Source of the DNA: an uncultured beta proteobacterium
GTDB lineage: Bacteria; Pseudomonadota; Gammaproteobacteria; Burkholderiales; Burkholderiaceae
Assembly: GCA_903935355.1 (NCBI GenBank)
Contig: CAIZRK010000019.1
Location: 1 to 64,000, forward strand
Direction: 5' to 3'
Length of the DNA stretch: 64,000 bases
Shown here: positions 55,000 through 63,944 of the stretch, one piece after another
How the letters are laid out: every line of letters starts with the position of its first letter
Position numbering within the stretch: the first letter of the stretch is position 1
Notes under the pieces: model-generated
The model's input: the letters and a program-made list of their open reading frames with translations, nothing else
What the model was told of the DNA's origin: nothing
Database searches by the model: none
Made by a program: the position numbers and the translations under genes

Positions 55000-57900
55000 T
55001 TAATGAATTGAATTGTTAATTTTGTCCACTCTCTTTGAAAAGGCAGAGTAGTAAAGCAGGGGAATGACTACTAATGTCAAAGCAGTTGATACCAAGATTC
55101 CAAAGATTAATGAAATTGCTAAGCCATTAAAAATAGGGTCATCCAGTATGAAAAAAGCTCCTAGCATTGCTGCTAATCCTGTTAAGGCGATTGGCTGAGC
55201 TCTAGTAATGGCAGCATTAACAACTGCATTTTTAAAGTCCATACCATCACGAACTTGTAGCGCAATAAAATCAACCAGTAATATGGAATTACGCACAATA
55301 ATGCCAGCTAAAGCAATCATGCCAATCATTGAAGTAGCAGTAAATTGAGCACGCAACAAGGCGTGTCCAGGCATTACCCCAATGATTGTTAGTGGAATTG
55401 GGGCCATGATGATAAGGGGTATGAGATAGGATCCAAAATGAGCCACTACCAGTAAATAAATCAAAATTAAGCCAACAGCATAAGCGGCCCCCATATCGCG
55501 GAAGGTCTCATAAGTTATCTGCCACTCCCCATCCCATTTAATGGCGTAATTACTATAAGGATCTTCAGGCACGTCAATAAAAAACTCTTCAACAGGTTTT
55601 CCTTGGGGATCTTTAATGTCTTTGCTAGCTGATCTAATTGAAAATAAACCATACAAAGGACTATCAGTTTTACCAGCAGCATCGCCAATTACATAGCTCA
55701 CAGGTAAAAGATCCTTGTGATAAATAATCTGTTCACGATCGGCATCTACCACACTCACTAGCTGGCCAAGAGGAATTGCTTCACGCTGTGAGTTTCGCAC
55801 TGTAAGCTTGAGCAGTTCATTTAAAGAGTTTTGTTTTCTCTCTGGAAGGCGTATTTGGGTGGCAGCTGGATATTTAGATTCATCATGGACATAGGCGATA
55901 TTTTCACCGGCTAATCCAGCCCTAAGTGTAGTAACGATTGCTTGTTGTGAAACTCCCATGAGGCTAGCCTTGCGGCGGTCAATTACCAGAAATTGCTTAG
56001 GAGATTTTGCGACGCTACTATCGTCAACACCTACGATGCCATCAGTTTTTTCAAATGCAGCTCTTACTGATTTACTTACGCTCAGCCTTCCCTCGGAAGT
56101 AGGACCATAAATCTCAGCAACGATTGGAGAGAGAACGGGTGGTCCAGGAGGCACTTCAACAACCTTAACATTTCCACCATATTTTTTTACAATCTCTACT
56201 AAAGTAGGGCGAATGCGATTAGCGATGACATGGCTTTGTTCACTACGATGATGTTTGTCAACTAGATTAACTTGTATATCACCCATGGCAGGATGTTGTC
56301 TAAAGTAGTATTGACGTACTAAGCCGTTAAAGTTAATCGGGGCTGCCGTTCCAGCATAGATTTCATAGCTACTTACTTCGGGATTCTTCGATAGTGCTAC
56401 GCCCATCTCTCGCAATACATCTGAAGTCTTTTCAACTCTAGTTGAAGGCGGCATATCTAGAATGATTTGAAATTCTGATTTGTTATCAAATGGCAGCATT
56501 TTCAAAACAACAAGCCCTGTCATTGGTAGTGAAATTGATATAAAAATAGCGGCAACTACACCTATAGCCAGAAATCGACGATTTCTTTTACCATGCTGAT
56601 CACTCAAGAGTGGCGAGAATATTTTCTGAAATTGAGGGGCTATCCAATTTGCTAAATTGAAATGCGGTTTTTTATCGCTATTTGGGTTGCTTAACCATAT
56701 TCTTGCCATCCATGGTGTCACGATAAAGGCAATCGCTAGTGAGAGGAGCATCCCCATGCTAGAGTTAATTGGAATGGGGCTCATATAAGGCCCCATTAAG
56801 CCTGTGATAAATGCCATAGGTAGCAGGGCAGCTATGACGGTAAACGTAGCAAGAATAGTGGGGCCACCAACCTCATCTACAGCACCGGGAATAATTTCTT
56901 TTAAAGTCTTATTGGGAAATAGGAGCTGATGCCTGTGGATGTTTTCAACAACTACAATTGCATCATCGACTAATATGCCGATAGAGAATATTAAAGCAAA
57001 GAGGGAAACGCGGTTAATCGTAAAGCCCCAGGCCCACGAAGCAAATAGCGTCGCTGATAGCGTTAAGACCACAGCAGATCCTACGATGATCGATTCTCTT
57101 TTACCAAGAGCGAAAAAAATTAATGCCACAACTGATAGGGTGGCAAAAATGAGTTTTTGGATAAGCTTACTTGCTTTTTCGTCAGCCGTTTCCCCATAGT
57201 TACGTGCTATTGAAACTTCAATATCCTTTGGTATTACAGTAGCTTTAAGGGTCTCAATCTGCTTAATTACTTTATTAGAAACATCAACAGCATTTTCACC
57301 AGGTTTTTTAGTTATGGAGATCGTGACGGCAGGATATTCAGCTAAAGCTTGATCCTTATTACTTGCATGCCAAACAAGGCGTTGGTTTTGAATTGGGCCT
57401 TCGACCACACTTGCGATATCTTTGATGTATATAGGAATGCCCATTCGTACGCCTAGAGCGATGTCTTGAACATCTTTCGAGTTTTGTAAAAATGGTCCAG
57501 TTTCAATCGCAACGGCCCCTTGGTCACCTAATATATCTCCAGCGGGCATACCTAAGTTGGCAGCCTCCAATGCCATCCTGATTTCAGTAATGGTGATACC
57601 TTTTGCCACCATTTTTTGCGGGTCAATTTCAATGCGGATTGCTCTCTTTGGGCCGCCTATCGTAGCAACCTCACGCGTACCCTTGACTCTTTTTAAGTCA
57701 ATCTCAATTCGATTGGCTATCTTTTCAAGCTCATAGGGTGTTATAGCCACATTCTTTGAATATAGGGTCAAAGATAAAATGGGCACATCATCAATGCCTT
57801 TGGGTTTGATGATAGCGGGTAGAACGCCAAGACTCTTGGGCAACCAATCTGAGTTTGCGGCAACTGTATCGTGCAACCTTACCAATGCTTCCGTTCTAGG

Positions 57901-58218
57901 CACACCAACCTTAAACTGAACAGTTATTACAGCAAGGCCAGATTGCGACATTGACATGACATGCTCAATACCAGCAATTTGAGATAAGACTTGTTCTGCA
58001 GGTGTTGATACCATTTCCTCAACATTTTTGGCGCTAGCACCTGGAAATGGAATGATGACGTTAGCCATCGTGACATTAATTTGGGGCTCTTCTTCACGCG
58101 GAGTGACGATAATGGCAAATAAACCAAGCAATAAAGCGAGTATTGCCAGCAATGGCGTAATTTGAGCGTTTTGAAAAAATGCAGCTATACGACCTGAAAT
58201 ACCCATTTTTTTATCCAT
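55000..58218 (-). CDS. RND-family efflux transporter permease
   Basis: 1072-residue proton-driven inner-membrane pump. N-terminal helix LLAILALLLGLFAIIVTPREEEPQINV, a first porter domain, then about twelve transmembrane helices in two halves; the proton-relay helix contains ILVDDAIVVVENIHRH, and the second half has ALAGIIVRNSILLVDFIAL. The REEEPQI element puts it in the AcrB/HAE1-like group without metal-specific CusA traits that I can see. Start at 58218 (MDKKMGISGR) is preferred to a TTG three codons earlier. It should work with the TolC protein; the periplasmic adaptor must be encoded elsewhere. Confidence 0.92.
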   Translation of the reverse strand: MDKKMGISGRIAAFFQNAQITPLLAILALLLGLFAIIVTPREEEPQINVTMANVIIPFPGASAKNVEEMVSTPAEQVLSQIAGIEHVMSMSQSGLAVITVQFKVGVPRTEALVRLHDTVAANSDWLPKSLGVLPAIIKPKGIDDVPILSLTLYSKNVAITPYELEKIANRIEIDLKRVKGTREVATIGGPKRAIRIEIDPQKMVAKGITITEIRMALEAANLGMPAGDILGDQGAVAIETGPFLQNSKDVQDIALGVRMGIPIYIKDIASVVEGPIQNQRLVWHASNKDQALAEYPAVTISITKKPGENAVDVSNKVIKQIETLKATVIPKDIEVSIARNYGETADEKASKLIQKLIFATLSVVALIFFALGKRESIIVGSAVVLTLSATLFASWAWGFTINRVSLFALIFSIGILVDDAIVVVENIHRHQLLFPNKTLKEIIPGAVDEVGGPTILATFTVIAALLPMAFITGLMGPYMSPIPINSSMGMLLSLAIAFIVTPWMARIWLSNPNSDKKPHFNLANWIAPQFQKIFSPLLSDQHGKRNRRFLAIGVVAAIFISISLPMTGLVVLKMLPFDNKSEFQIILDMPPSTRVEKTSDVLREMGVALSKNPEVSSYEIYAGTAAPINFNGLVRQYYFRQHPAMGDIQVNLVDKHHRSEQSHVIANRIRPTLVEIVKKYGGNVKVVEVPPGPPVLSPIVAEIYGPTSEGRLSVSKSVRAAFEKTDGIVGVDDSSVAKSPKQFLVIDRRKASLMGVSQQAIVTTLRAGLAGENIAYVHDESKYPAATQIRLPERKQNSLNELLKLTVRNSQREAIPLGQLVSVVDADREQIIYHKDLLPVSYVIGDAAGKTDSPLYGLFSIRSASKDIKDPQGKPVEEFFIDVPEDPYSNYAIKWDGEWQITYETFRDMGAAYAVGLILIYLLVVAHFGSYLIPLIIMAPIPLTIIGVMPGHALLRAQFTATSMIGMIALAGIIVRNSILLVDFIALQVRDGMDFKNAVVNAAITRAQPIALTGLAAMLGAFFILDDPIFNGLAISLIFGILVSTALTLVVIPLLYYSAFSKRVDKINNSIH

Positions 58219-58260
58219 TTGATACAAGCTAATCTATTTAATTTACAATAGTATATTATA

Positions 58261-58287
58261 TAAATAGATAAACTATCTATCTATTTA
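58261..58287. promoter_or_regulatory. inverted repeat upstream of the RND pump gene
   Basis: TAAATAGATA and TATCTATTTA are perfect 10-bp arms with a 7-base spacer, 43-69 bp before the RND start codon. All-AT except for one G:C pair per arm, so it is an operator candidate rather than a terminator. It does not match the ATGC-N8-GCAT element seen at the ArsR and rhodanese promoters. Confidence 0.5.
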
Positions 58288-58302
58288 TCTTAGATCTTTA
58301 GT

Positions 58303-59205
58303 TTATTGAAGATATAGGCCAATACAAAGTAACGCAGCATAAAAATGGACAAAAATAATATTCCAGAAGATGAGGTTTTTAATACTTTCTTGGCTAGTAT
58401 GATGATTTTTAAGCTTTTGGGCGCAGATCAAAAATCCCGGTAAAGCTATAAGCGATAGCGAGGATGTTGTTGGAATTAGAATTAGAAATATCCCTAATAA
58501 CTGGGTAAAGTAGGCCACAAGGATAAAGCCTAAGTACCACTTCCACTGCGACTGAGATCTAGATTTAACCGCTAAAGTAAATTTTTTAGCTAGTTTGTCT
58601 GCCTTGATATCAGGTACTTGATTTAAAAATAGAATGTTGGCCACCATCAGACCAAAAGCAACACCCATAAAAATAGCACCCAAATCAACGGTATGAGTCT
58701 GAAGGGTGGCAAATCCAATAACCACCAGTGACCAAGCAAGAGCAATTGCGATTTCCCCCCAAGCGCCCCTAGACATTAGTTGTAGAGGTGGCGCTGAATA
58801 TGCCCATGCAATTGTTAAGCCCAAAATACCTATAGGAGCTAAAGCCCACGTACTTTGGGAGCACAGATAAATACCAAGCAATGTTGACGCCATTAGCAAG
58901 AGCAATCCTAGGCCAAAGATCTGGCGAGGCCTCAGGATTAGATTCTGAATATAACGACTACCACCAGTAAAAGGACTTACGCGATCTTCATTAATGGCAT
59001 CACATCCATTGATGTGATCATAGTAATCATTCAGCAGATTTGCGCCGGCATGCACCAATAAGGTAAGACCAATGGCCAAAGCATTGATTGGCCATTCTAG
59101 GGTTATCTGTGCTTTTGCACTCAGCAGTCCAATCAGGCATCCTAAAAAGGTGATCAGCAAGAAGGCAGGTCTGGTTGCCAGCACATAATCTTTTATGTTT
59201 GCCAT
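58303..59205 (-). CDS. UbiA-superfamily prenyltransferase, MenA-like
   Basis: 300-residue integral membrane enzyme with about eight helices. The prenyl-diphosphate motif NDYYDHINGCD (about 60-70) followed by PFTGGSRYIQ, and the second motif NQVPDIKADK (about 192-201), are those of MenA/UbiA proteins and look most like MenA. Betaproteobacteria of this kind use ubiquinone and no other men gene is here, so a menaquinone role is doubtful; the acceptor is unknown. It begins 18 bp after the modC stop on the same strand, so it is part of modBC-prenyltransferase. Confidence 0.83.
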   Translation of the reverse strand: MANIKDYVLATRPAFLLITFLGCLIGLLSAKAQITLEWPINALAIGLTLLVHAGANLLNDYYDHINGCDAINEDRVSPFTGGSRYIQNLILRPRQIFGLGLLLLMASTLLGIYLCSQSTWALAPIGILGLTIAWAYSAPPLQLMSRGAWGEIAIALAWSLVVIGFATLQTHTVDLGAIFMGVAFGLMVANILFLNQVPDIKADKLAKKFTLAVKSRSQSQWKWYLGFILVAYFTQLLGIFLILIPTTSSLSLIALPGFLICAQKLKNHHTSQESIKNLIFWNIIFVHFYAALLCIGLYLQ

Positions 59206-59223
59206 TTACACCAAAATATGAAC

Positions 59224-60339
59224 TTAAGATTCCTGGTCAATGAAGCGTCGAGGATCATTAATAGGCCTTAAGGGCATTATGTGAATTTGATCGCTATCAA
59301 ATTCTATATACATTTGACCTCCAAGGATCATGCCTAAACGCTTAACCTCTGCAGACGAGGCCTCCCAATTCACCAACTGATCGCTATTAAGTATTTTTAA
59401 CTGAATAACTGCAATCTGTCCTAGGCTGCTAATCTGCTCAACCGTTGCTGGTACGCTTATTCCAGAGGGCATTTGATGTATGCTTATGCCAGATTGGGGT
59501 ATCACCCAGGCAACTGCGACATGGGGTGGAATTTTCCCTTTGTCTGCCACGGTAAATGCTTGATTGCAACCATGCCAAGTAAGGCTGCCAGCATTAAATA
59601 CCCCATGAAACATATTGTTAATACCAACCAATTCGGCAACACGTGAGTTGCGAGGTTTCTGGAATAGGGTTTGAGGTGAGGCAGTTTGCAGACCAATGCC
59701 TCTATCAATTACCGTAATTCGGTCAGCCAATAAATTAGCTTCGCGTAAATCGTGGGTAACCAAGAGTATGGGGATGTTTAGATCCTTACGTAAATCGGCT
59801 AAGGTTTTATACAAACTTTGTCTAGTTGGAGCATCGATTGCCGAAAAGGGTTCATCGAGCAATAGGATTTTAGGCTGACGCGCTAATGCTCTAGCTAGAG
59901 CGACACGCTGTTGTTGTCCGCCTGATAATTGATTGGGCATCCGCTTAGCAAGTTCGGAAATGCCCATTCGATCAAGTAACTCCATCGCTATCGTTTTACG
60001 CTTGTTTGCGCTTAAGCCAGAATTTTGCAATGGAATGTACACATTCTCTAAGGCAGTGAGATGAGGAAATAGTGCGTATTGCTGAAAAAGAAACCCACAT
60101 GAACGCTTTGCGGGGCTGAGTGATTTAGTGATTCCATGGATTTCATCTCCTAAAAACCAGATTTCACCATCACATTCTATAAACCCAGTACTGGCATTAT
60201 TTAATCCAGCAATAGTCCTCAATACTGTCGTCTTACCGCTGCCTGAGGGGCCAACTAGGGCATGTAATTCTCCCGAGAAGCAATCTAAGCTCATCTGTAT
60301 TGGCATTGGCATACTTTGGGAAACTTTAATTTTGAGCAT
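59224..60339 (-). CDS. modC: molybdate ABC transporter ATP-binding protein
   Basis: 371 residues. Walker A GPSGSGKTT (30-38), signature LSGGQQQRVALARALA, Walker B ILLLDEPFSAID and the switch His in LLVTHDL. The C-terminal third (about 235-371) is a TOBE/mop-like domain that binds molybdate in ModC. The 1-bp overlap with modB supports a dedicated transporter. Family-level alternative: sulfate or iron ABC ATPase; pairing with the ModB-like permease and the nearby SoxC molybdoenzyme favours molybdate. Confidence 0.88.
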   Translation of the reverse strand: MLKIKVSQSMPMPIQMSLDCFSGELHALVGPSGSGKTTVLRTIAGLNNASTGFIECDGEIWFLGDEIHGITKSLSPAKRSCGFLFQQYALFPHLTALENVYIPLQNSGLSANKRKTIAMELLDRMGISELAKRMPNQLSGGQQQRVALARALARQPKILLLDEPFSAIDAPTRQSLYKTLADLRKDLNIPILLVTHDLREANLLADRITVIDRGIGLQTASPQTLFQKPRNSRVAELVGINNMFHGVFNAGSLTWHGCNQAFTVADKGKIPPHVAVAWVIPQSGISIHQMPSGISVPATVEQISSLGQIAVIQLKILNSDQLVNWEASSAEVKRLGMILGGQMYIEFDSDQIHIMPLRPINDPRRFIDQES

Positions 60340-60995
60340 TATTTTTGAGCTCTTGATCGATTACTTGAGCTTTGTCCAAAGACTCCATAAGAAAGAGAAA
60401 TGGCAATTAGTGAGATTGCAAGTAAAAGTAAAGAAAGGGCGCCTGCACCAGCTGTATCAAAGCTTTGAACCTTGTCGTAAATGGCAATCGATACAGTTTT
60501 AGTTTCTCCAGGTATCGCCCCACCAACCATCAGCACAACGCCAAATTCACCTAGGGTATGAGCAAATGTTAGAACCATAGCGCTGATAATTCCGCGCCAG
60601 GCCAATGGCAATTCAATGAGGCGAAAGATTTGCCAATTAGAGAGTCCGCTCACTTGTGCTGCTTCAATAATTTCAGGATTAATCGCCTCAAAAGCACGTT
60701 GTATGGGTTGAATAGCAAAAGGGAGGTTAACTATTAAAGAGGCAATCAAAATACCAGCAAATGAAAATACCAAGGGGGTGCCAAAAATAGTTTTCCCACT
60801 CAATCCCACTAAAAAGTAGTAACCAAGCACGGTTGGAGGCAAAACCAAGGGGAGGGCTAGCGCAGCCTCCACCCAGGGGCGGCTCTTTTTGAGCTTTAAA
60901 AGCTGGTGTGCCACCCAAATACCAAATGGCAATATAAGAACTAATGTCCAAAAAGCCAGCTTTAAAGAGAGAAGAATTGCAAGTGTATCCATCAA
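60339..60995 (-). CDS. modB: molybdate ABC transporter permease
   Basis: 218-residue permease with about five transmembrane helices. LVLPPTVLGYYFLVGLSGK (about 48-66) and the EAA loop EAAQVSGLSNWQIFRLIELPLAWRGI (about 135-160) identify the ModB/CysT group; GEFGVVLMVGG and PGETKTVSIAIYD are typical of ModB. First gene of the minus-strand unit. No modA (binding protein) lies upstream; the neighbour is the divergent ArsR gene 103 bp away, so ModA must be elsewhere. Confidence 0.88.
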   Translation of the reverse strand: MMDTLAILLSLKLAFWTLVLILPFGIWVAHQLLKLKKSRPWVEAALALPLVLPPTVLGYYFLVGLSGKTIFGTPLVFSFAGILIASLIVNLPFAIQPIQRAFEAINPEIIEAAQVSGLSNWQIFRLIELPLAWRGIISAMVLTFAHTLGEFGVVLMVGGAIPGETKTVSIAIYDKVQSFDTAGAGALSLLLLAISLIAISLSYGVFGQSSSNRSRAQK

Positions 60996-61061
60996 ATGAG
61001 ATTGTATTACTTGCTAACACTAGGGTATATCACTATATCGACTTACCAAACTCAAGTGTCA

Positions 61062-61087
61062 AATACATGCATCTATACGCATATATT
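61062..61087. promoter_or_regulatory. candidate ArsR autoregulatory operator between modB and arsR
   Basis: AATACATGC and GCATATATT are inverted arms (8 of 9 paired) with an 8-base spacer. Inside it, 61067-61082 on the minus strand reads ATGCGTATAGATGCAT, matching 52646-52661 at 15 of 16 bases. It ends 12 bp before the ArsR ATG and overlaps the likely -10 region (TATATT). Confidence 0.65.
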
Positions 61088-61098
61088 GTTAAATTTTA

Positions 61099-61440
61099 AT
61101 GAATAGTAAAGCTAGAGTTAAAAAAGCAACCAAGGATCTATCACCAAAAGCGATGGAAAAGGTTATTGCAAAAGTGGCCGATTATTTTGGGGTTCTTTCA
61201 GAGCCTTCTCGTTTGCGCATTATGTATGTTATTTGTAGCGGTGAAAAATCAGTTTCAGAAGTACAACAAGTATGTGGATCAAGCCAAGCCAATGTTTCTA
61301 GGCATTTAACGGCTCTATTCAATGCAGGTATTTTGCTTAGACGTAAACAAGGTGTGACTGTTTATTACTCCATTGCAGATAACGCAACGGTAGAAATGTG
61401 CCAAATAGTCTGTACCAGGATTGCGGAAAGCTTGCGTTAA
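61099..61440 (+). CDS. ArsR-family transcriptional regulator of the sox region
   Basis: 113-residue winged-helix repressor. DYFGVLSEPSRLRIMYVICSGEKSVSEVQQVCGSS-type helices 28-62, recognition helix SQANVSRHLTALFNAGIL (61-79) and wing RRKQGVTVYYSI. Cysteines are C46, C59, C101 and C105; paired cysteines in this family can sense metals or reactive sulfur, but C46 is four positions from where SqrR/BigR proteins place theirs, so sensing chemistry is unclear. soxC starts 37 bp later on the same strand. Divergent from modB; a candidate operator lies in its own promoter. Confidence 0.86.
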   Translation: MNSKARVKKATKDLSPKAMEKVIAKVADYFGVLSEPSRLRIMYVICSGEKSVSEVQQVCGSSQANVSRHLTALFNAGILLRRKQGVTVYYSIADNATVEMCQIVCTRIAESLR

Positions 61441-61477
61441 TTTTTTTAAAGAAAATATTTATCAAAGTAGAGGTCAA

Positions 61478-62878
61478 ATGACTAAGAAACACATTGAGTT
61501 AAGTGCAAAGGACGTTTCAGTAGTTGAGAAACCGGCCAATTGTGCGCGTTTGGTTAGGGCCCCGGAGCATTTTGTCTCCCAAGAACTTATTGCTGATATC
61601 AATGCCAATGGCCTTGATGAGACTCGTCGTGGTTTCTTGCGTAAGGGCATTATGTCTGCAATTGGGGGTGCTACTGCTAGCCTTGCTGCCCCCCTTGCAT
61701 TTGCTGCTGGCGAAGGCGAACCTGCGATCCTTGAAAAGCAAGTTTGGCAAACCACATTAGGTAAAAATGTGGCCACAATGCCTTATGGAACGCCCTCTAT
61801 TTATGAGGAAAACTTAATTCGTAGGGAGTCCCCCGGTTTGACTAGGGTCTCCGCTGCCTCTGTAGCTTTCACGCCCTTGCAAGGTTTATTCGGAATTATT
61901 ACCCCTAATGGCTTGCATTTTGAAAGGCAGCATCAAGGTTGGTACAACATTAATCCAGAAATACATCGGTTGATGGTTAATGGCTTAGTAAAGAATAGCC
62001 GTGTATTTACGATGAATGATTTAATGCGTTTGCCATCTGTATCGCGTATTCATTTTATCGAGTGCGGGGCAAATACTGGTTTGGAGTGGGGGAATGTGGC
62101 AGTTCCTACAGTGCAGTACACCCACGGAATGTTGTCATGCTGTGAGTTTACGGGCGTACCTCTGAAGGTGTTACTCGATGAGTGTGGCGCCGATCTGAAA
62201 AAAGGTAAGTTCATGCTTGCCGAAGGTGGTGATGGATCCGGTATGACTCGTACCGTTAATTTAGATGACGTTATAAATGATGCAATTGTTGCCTGGGGTA
62301 TGAATGGTGAAATGTTGCGGCCAGAAAACGGCTTTCCATTGCGCTTAGTGGTGCCAGGCGTTCAAGGCGTGAGCTGGGTTAAATGGCTACGTCGCTTGGA
62401 GGTAGGTGATATGCCTTACGCTACTAAAGATGAGGCAGTTCATTACAACGATTTAATGCCTGATGGCTTAGCACGTCAATACACCTCAATTCAAGAATGT
62501 AAGTCTGTTATTACAACGCCATCAGGCGGCCAGCAATTACTCGATAAAGGTTTTTATAACGTTAGCGGTATGGCTTGGTCTGGTCGTGGAAAAATCAGGC
62601 GTGTTGACGTTTCATTTGATGGTGGCAATAACTGGCGCACCGCCCGCTTAGAAACCCCCATTTTGACTAAATCGGTTACTCGTTTCAATATTGATTGGAC
62701 CTGGGACGGCTCTCCTGCAATTCTTCAGTCGCGTGCGATTGATGATACTGGATATACGCAACCCTCCATCAAATTGTTACGTGATGTAAGGGGTACACGC
62801 TCCATTTATCATAACAATGCAATTCAATCATGGAAGGTTAGTTCAAATGGGGAGGTTAGTAATGTACAAGTTGGATAA
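61478..62878 (+). CDS. soxC: sulfite dehydrogenase molybdopterin subunit SoxC
   Basis: Molybdenum subunit of the periplasmic sulfane dehydrogenase Sox(CD)2, which oxidises protein-bound sulfane sulfur during thiosulfate oxidation. The ATG at 61478 has AGAGG four bases upstream; a longer frame overlaps arsR. Of 466 residues, a Tat leader (TRRGFLRKGIMSAIGGATA, Arg50-Arg51) sits unusually far in, after about 48 residues. The molybdenum Cys is C196 in HFIECGANTG. The oxidoreductase domain and a Mo-co dimerisation domain (about 350-460; YNVSGMAWSGRGKIRRVDVSFDGG) follow. Overlaps soxD by 17 bp. Confidence 0.95.
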   Translation: MTKKHIELSAKDVSVVEKPANCARLVRAPEHFVSQELIADINANGLDETRRGFLRKGIMSAIGGATASLAAPLAFAAGEGEPAILEKQVWQTTLGKNVATMPYGTPSIYEENLIRRESPGLTRVSAASVAFTPLQGLFGIITPNGLHFERQHQGWYNINPEIHRLMVNGLVKNSRVFTMNDLMRLPSVSRIHFIECGANTGLEWGNVAVPTVQYTHGMLSCCEFTGVPLKVLLDECGADLKKGKFMLAEGGDGSGMTRTVNLDDVINDAIVAWGMNGEMLRPENGFPLRLVVPGVQGVSWVKWLRRLEVGDMPYATKDEAVHYNDLMPDGLARQYTSIQECKSVITTPSGGQQLLDKGFYNVSGMAWSGRGKIRRVDVSFDGGNNWRTARLETPILTKSVTRFNIDWTWDGSPAILQSRAIDDTGYTQPSIKLLRDVRGTRSIYHNNAIQSWKVSSNGEVSNVQVG

Positions 62879-63944
62879 ATTAACCGCTCACATTGGGTTT
62901 GCAGCTTTTTTAGCATTTAGTGCTCAAATAAGCTTTGCTCAATCCGATTCCGCAAAATTTCCTGGTATTGGCCGGGTTGCTACGCCTGCTGAAGTGGCAG
63001 CTTGGGATATTGATGTGCGTCCAGACTTTAAGGGTTTACCAAAGGGGTCTGGCTCTGTAGAAAAGGGTCAAGTAATTTGGGAGGCTAAATGTGCAAACTG
63101 TCACGGTACATTTGGAGAGTCCAATGAAATCTTTACTCCGATCATCGGCGGCACCACTACTGACGACGTCAAAAAAGGAAGGGTAGCCTCACTATCAGAT
63201 AGCAAACAGCCACAGAGAACGACCATTATGAAGGTGGCAACGGTTTCTTCTTTGTGGGACTATATCTACCGAGCCATGCCTTGGAATGCTCCTAGATCCT
63301 TATCTGCAGACGAAACTTATGCATTAGTTGCCTATCTTCTAAGTATTGCTGAGGTTATACCTGATGATTATGTACTCTCAAATGCCAATATTTCTGATGT
63401 GCAAAATAAAATGCCAAACCGAAATGGCATGACACTCAAGCACGGTCTTTGGAATACAAAGGGTAAGCCCGATGTGAATGGCAGCACTTGCATGTCTAAC
63501 TGTGTGGCATTTATACAGATCGGCTCAGAACTTCCTGATTACGCAAGAAATGCACATGGCAATATTGCAGAGCAAAATCGCCAATATGGGCCTTTCCGAG
63601 GAGCGGACTCCACAAAGCCACCACTTGCTAAATTACCAGGTGCCTCAGCTGAGGGCTTAGCCCACGCCTCAGAAACGCATGCTGTTGTAAAAGGCCCTGC
63701 AGCCTTATTTAAGAACGAGAATTGCTCGGCGTGCCATGCAATGAGTGCTAAGCTAGTTGGCCCTTCCATTACCGATATTTCTGCAAAATATCAGGGGCAG
63801 AGCGGGGCTCTGGATAAATTGATGGCTAAGGTGAAGAATGGTGGTTCAGGTATCTGGGGTCCTATACCGATGCCTCCACAGGCGCAGTTATCTGACGAAG
63901 ATCGCAAGAGTTTAGTGACATGGATACTTTCTGGTGGTAAATAA
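62862..63944 (+). CDS. soxD: diheme cytochrome c subunit SoxD
   Basis: Electron-accepting partner of SoxC in the periplasm. The ATG at 62862 with GGAGG seven bases upstream, inside the soxC end, gives 360 residues with a signal peptide (LTAHIGFAAFLAFSAQISFAQ). Two heme c motifs: CANCH (77-81) and CSACH (288-292); a likely Met ligand lies in IPMPPQ near the C-terminus. The 56 bases after the stop show no gene start; soxYZAXB would be expected further downstream but is not visible. Confidence 0.93.
   Translation: MYKLDKLTAHIGFAAFLAFSAQISFAQSDSAKFPGIGRVATPAEVAAWDIDVRPDFKGLPKGSGSVEKGQVIWEAKCANCHGTFGESNEIFTPIIGGTTTDDVKKGRVASLSDSKQPQRTTIMKVATVSSLWDYIYRAMPWNAPRSLSADETYALVAYLLSIAEVIPDDYVLSNANISDVQNKMPNRNGMTLKHGLWNTKGKPDVNGSTCMSNCVAFIQIGSELPDYARNAHGNIAEQNRQYGPFRGADSTKPPLAKLPGASAEGLAHASETHAVVKGPAALFKNENCSACHAMSAKLVGPSITDISAKYQGQSGALDKLMAKVKNGGSGIWGPIPMPPQAQLSDEDRKSLVTWILSGGK

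Noticed and set aside
60128-60502. Plus-strand 124-residue open frame
   Set aside because: It is antisense across the modC/modB junction, has no family-like sequence or ribosome-binding site, and both opposite-strand genes are clear.
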